From the NCBI GenBank assembly GCA_030596225.1, contig JAUVKO010000016.1, forward strand, positions 1-15,730: a stretch of 15,730 bases of DNA. Direction: 5' to 3'. Of the stretch, positions 14,344 through 15,730 are shown in pieces (position 1 is the stretch's first letter; each line of letters opens with the position of its first letter). The position numbers and the translations under genes were made by a program. The DNA is from Fidelibacterota bacterium. Lineage in GTDB: Bacteria > Fidelibacterota > UBA8477 > JABMPR01. The notes beneath the pieces were generated by a model. The model was given only the letters and a program-made list of their open reading frames with translations, made no database searches and had not been told where the DNA came from.

Positions 14344-15009
14344 ATGACTGACAATTTCATTCCTTTGCTCAATTATCAGAAACTTTTACCGGAAGACATG
14401 CTTAAGCTTGCAGAATCTTTTTATGAATTGATGAAAACCCGCAGAAGTGTGAGGCATTTTTCAGATGAAGATGTGTCAATGGACATCATTGATCAGTGCA
14501 TCATGACAGCCGGGTCCGCCCCCAGTGGTGCGAATCAGCAACCCTGGCACTTTGTAGCAATAAAAGAGAAATCTGTAAAACAGAAAATCCGGATAGCTGC
14601 TGAAGAAGAAGAGCGCGAATTTTATGCCGGACGTGCAGATGATGTGTGGTTGGAAACCCTGGAACCGCTTGGAACAAATGCTCAGAAACCTTTCCTTGAA
14701 GATGCGCCGGTTCTGATTGCCATATTTGAGCAAAAATATTCTTTTGATGCCAGTGGTGAAAAAGTCAAACATTATTATTCAAAAGAATCTACCGGCATTG
14801 CAACCGGCATCCTTATCACAGCCCTGCATAACGCAGGATTAGCAACGCTGACACATACTCCAAGTCCCATGAATTTTCTTACAACAATTCTAAAAAGACC
14901 GGATGGCGAGCGTCCATTTCTTTTGCTGATAGTTGGTCATCCTGCAAAAGATGCAACTGTACCGGACATCAAGAAAAAATCATTAGATGAAATCCGTTCA
15001 AAGCTATGA
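14344..15009 (+). CDS. Nitroreductase-fold FMN protein resembling iodotyrosine deiodinase (IYD)
   Basis: This 221-residue FMN-dependent nitroreductase-fold protein has the FMN-binding starts RRSVRHFS (33-40) and APSGANQQPWHF (59-70), and the C-terminal VGHPAKDATVPDIKKKSLDEI (198-218), which closely parallels the IYD ending [21 protein letters not shown]. The three IYD residues that hold the halotyrosine zwitterion (human E157, Y161, K182) have counterparts with the same spacing: E90, Y94 and K115 (QKPFLEDAP). Human IYD removes halogen from iodotyrosine by NADPH-driven flavin chemistry; bacterial homologues exist. This one has no N-terminal membrane anchor, so it is predicted soluble. GGA lies about 6 nt before the ATG. 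It stands alone between two repeat-bearing gaps. Dehalogenation is inferred; nitro-group or other aromatic reduction is the alternative. Confidence 0.88.
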   Translation: MTDNFIPLLNYQKLLPEDMLKLAESFYELMKTRRSVRHFSDEDVSMDIIDQCIMTAGSAPSGANQQPWHFVAIKEKSVKQKIRIAAEEEEREFYAGRADDVWLETLEPLGTNAQKPFLEDAPVLIAIFEQKYSFDASGEKVKHYYSKESTGIATGILITALHNAGLATLTHTPSPMNFLTTILKRPDGERPFLLLIVGHPAKDATVPDIKKKSLDEIRSKL

Positions 15010-15020
15010 TTGGACGTTGC

Positions 15021-15116
15021 CCTTCGACAAGCTCAGGAACCGCACTTCGAACCAGCCTACGCTCTATCCTTCGACAAGCTCAGGAAGACGAGCTTCGGCA
15101 AGACAGGCAAGCTCAA
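15021..15116 (+). repeat. Degenerate tandem array of about 24-nt REP-like units
   Basis: Four units beginning CTTCG start at 15022, 15045, 15069 and 15093 (steps 23, 24, 24). Units 1 and 3 share the 19-bp sequence CCTTCGACAAGCTCAGGAA exactly (15021-15039 and 15068-15086); units 2 and 4 are diverged (CTTCGAACCAGCC, CTTCGGCAAGACAGG). Unit 4 contains the inverted arms GAGCTT/AAGCTC (15090-15095/15109-15114). The 159-nt gap 15010-15168 holds this array and no gene; an open frame across it is a by-product of the repeats. Confidence 0.75.
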
Positions 15117-15168
15117 TATACCACCTCAGTCTTCGGAGAATCAGATCCAGATACGAAAAGGAAATTAA

Positions 15169-15730
15169 ATGACCTTTAAAATTGCATTTTTTGGTGATAG
15201 CATTACCGCAGGGAGTAATACTACGGTTAATCCTTTGGGTTTTGGATATGTCTCAATGTTTAAACAGATGCTGGAGACATCTGATGCTTTTAAAGATTTA
15301 CATGTAATTAATTCTGGAGTAAACGGGAACACAATTCAAGATCTTTTGCATAGATACCAAAAGGATGTCATTAAATACTTTCCCGATATACTTGTTATAA
15401 AGATCGGGATCAATGATGCCTATAATGATTTTACATCATATACAGAAACCTATCGACAAAAAATATATGAAGAAGATTATAGAAAATTAATTGCTCTTTT
15501 CCGTACTGAGCTACCAAGTACAAGAATATTTCTGCTTACGCCCTACTATATCGCAGATGAAAAAAGTGAACCTCTCTATCAAATAATGGCCAAATATATC
15601 CAAGTTGTTCAAGGTTTGGGAGAAGAATACAAACTTCCGGTTTTGGACATTCAGGCAGTATTTGATAAAGCCGTCCTAAAATCACCGGCACTTTCGTGGG
15701 CAGAGGATCAGATTCACCCTGGTCCTGATG
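15169..15730 (+). CDS. SGNH/GDSL-type hydrolase (3' end outside window)
   Basis: 187 codons of an SGNH-hydrolase are present before the window ends. The family blocks are all visible: FGDSIT with nucleophile S11 (block I), SGVNGNT with the oxyanion glycine (block II), IGINDA with the GxND asparagine (block III), and WAEDQIHPG near the edge, holding the catalytic Asp-x-x-His (block V). Such proteins run about 210-220 residues, so only the last helix or so should be missing. No signal peptide is seen, so it is likely cytoplasmic. ATG at 15169 with AGGA 6 nt upstream is a good start. These enzymes deacylate esters of many kinds (sugar acetyl groups, lipids); the substrate cannot be read from sequence. 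It follows the repeat array, on the same strand as the IYD-like gene. Confidence 0.9.
   Translation, partial: MTFKIAFFGDSITAGSNTTVNPLGFGYVSMFKQMLETSDAFKDLHVINSGVNGNTIQDLLHRYQKDVIKYFPDILVIKIGINDAYNDFTSYTETYRQKIYEEDYRKLIALFRTELPSTRIFLLTPYYIADEKSEPLYQIMAKYIQVVQGLGEEYKLPVLDIQAVFDKAVLKSPALSWAEDQIHPGPD

Noticed and set aside
15021..15116. CRISPR array
   Set aside because: Units are about 24 nt without unique spacers of constant length, only two copies are identical and no cas gene is near.
14987..15172. Open frame across the end of the IYD-like gene and the repeat array
   Set aside because: It is made of the CTTCG repeats, overlaps the 3' end of a real gene in another frame and has no recognisable domain.

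Overview
The window is a chromosomal segment of an AT-leaning, Gram-negative-type bacterium. It carries the MEP isoprenoid route (Dxs, IspH), DXP-independent PLP synthesis (PdxST), System I cytochrome c maturation (CcmE, CcmF), GpsA, and a B12-dependent acyl-CoA mutase whose large subunit lacks a cobalamin domain. This mix, together with the REP-like CTTCGACAAGCTCAGG repeats, fits the FCB/Marinimicrobia-Ignavibacteria neighbourhood. That placement is an inference from gene content only.

Region 1 (about 15-11680, minus strand) looks like one long, tightly packed operon. In order of transcription it holds gpsA, a previously unlisted 53-codon small ORF, an NrnA-type DHH phosphoesterase, ispH, pdxS, pdxT, dxs, an acyl-CoA mutase large subunit, a CpsB/YwqE-type PHP tyrosine phosphatase, ccmE, ccmF and a small CcmI-N-terminus-like membrane protein. 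Gaps are 0-53 nt, with several stop/start overlaps (TAAATG, ATGA, an 8-nt overlap). pdxST sits between the two MEP genes. The ccm genes run off the left edge, so the rest of the cytochrome c system may lie beyond it.

Region 2 (11695-13667) holds a long-chain acyl-CoA synthetase on the minus strand (GTG start, strong Shine-Dalgarno), followed by a Rho-independent-type terminator just before gpsA. A divergent intergenic region contains an inverted repeat and a near-consensus sigma70-type promoter driving tRNA-Leu(CAA) on the plus strand.

Region 3 (13668-15730, plus strand) looks like accessory DNA next to a tRNA. It contains tRNA-Leu(CAA), a stand-alone GIY-YIG nuclease bracketed by two hairpins that share a 19-bp direct repeat, a nitroreductase-fold protein with the substrate-binding residues of iodotyrosine deiodinase, a degenerate tandem array of about 24-nt units, and the start of an SGNH/GDSL hydrolase cut by the right edge.

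The main points for follow-up are: the GIY-YIG/hairpin/repeat cassette; the mutase with Phe/Gln in place of the Tyr/Arg that define methylmalonyl-CoA mutase; CcmE with CxxxY instead of HxxxY; the IYD-like flavoprotein; and the small ORF in front of nrnA.
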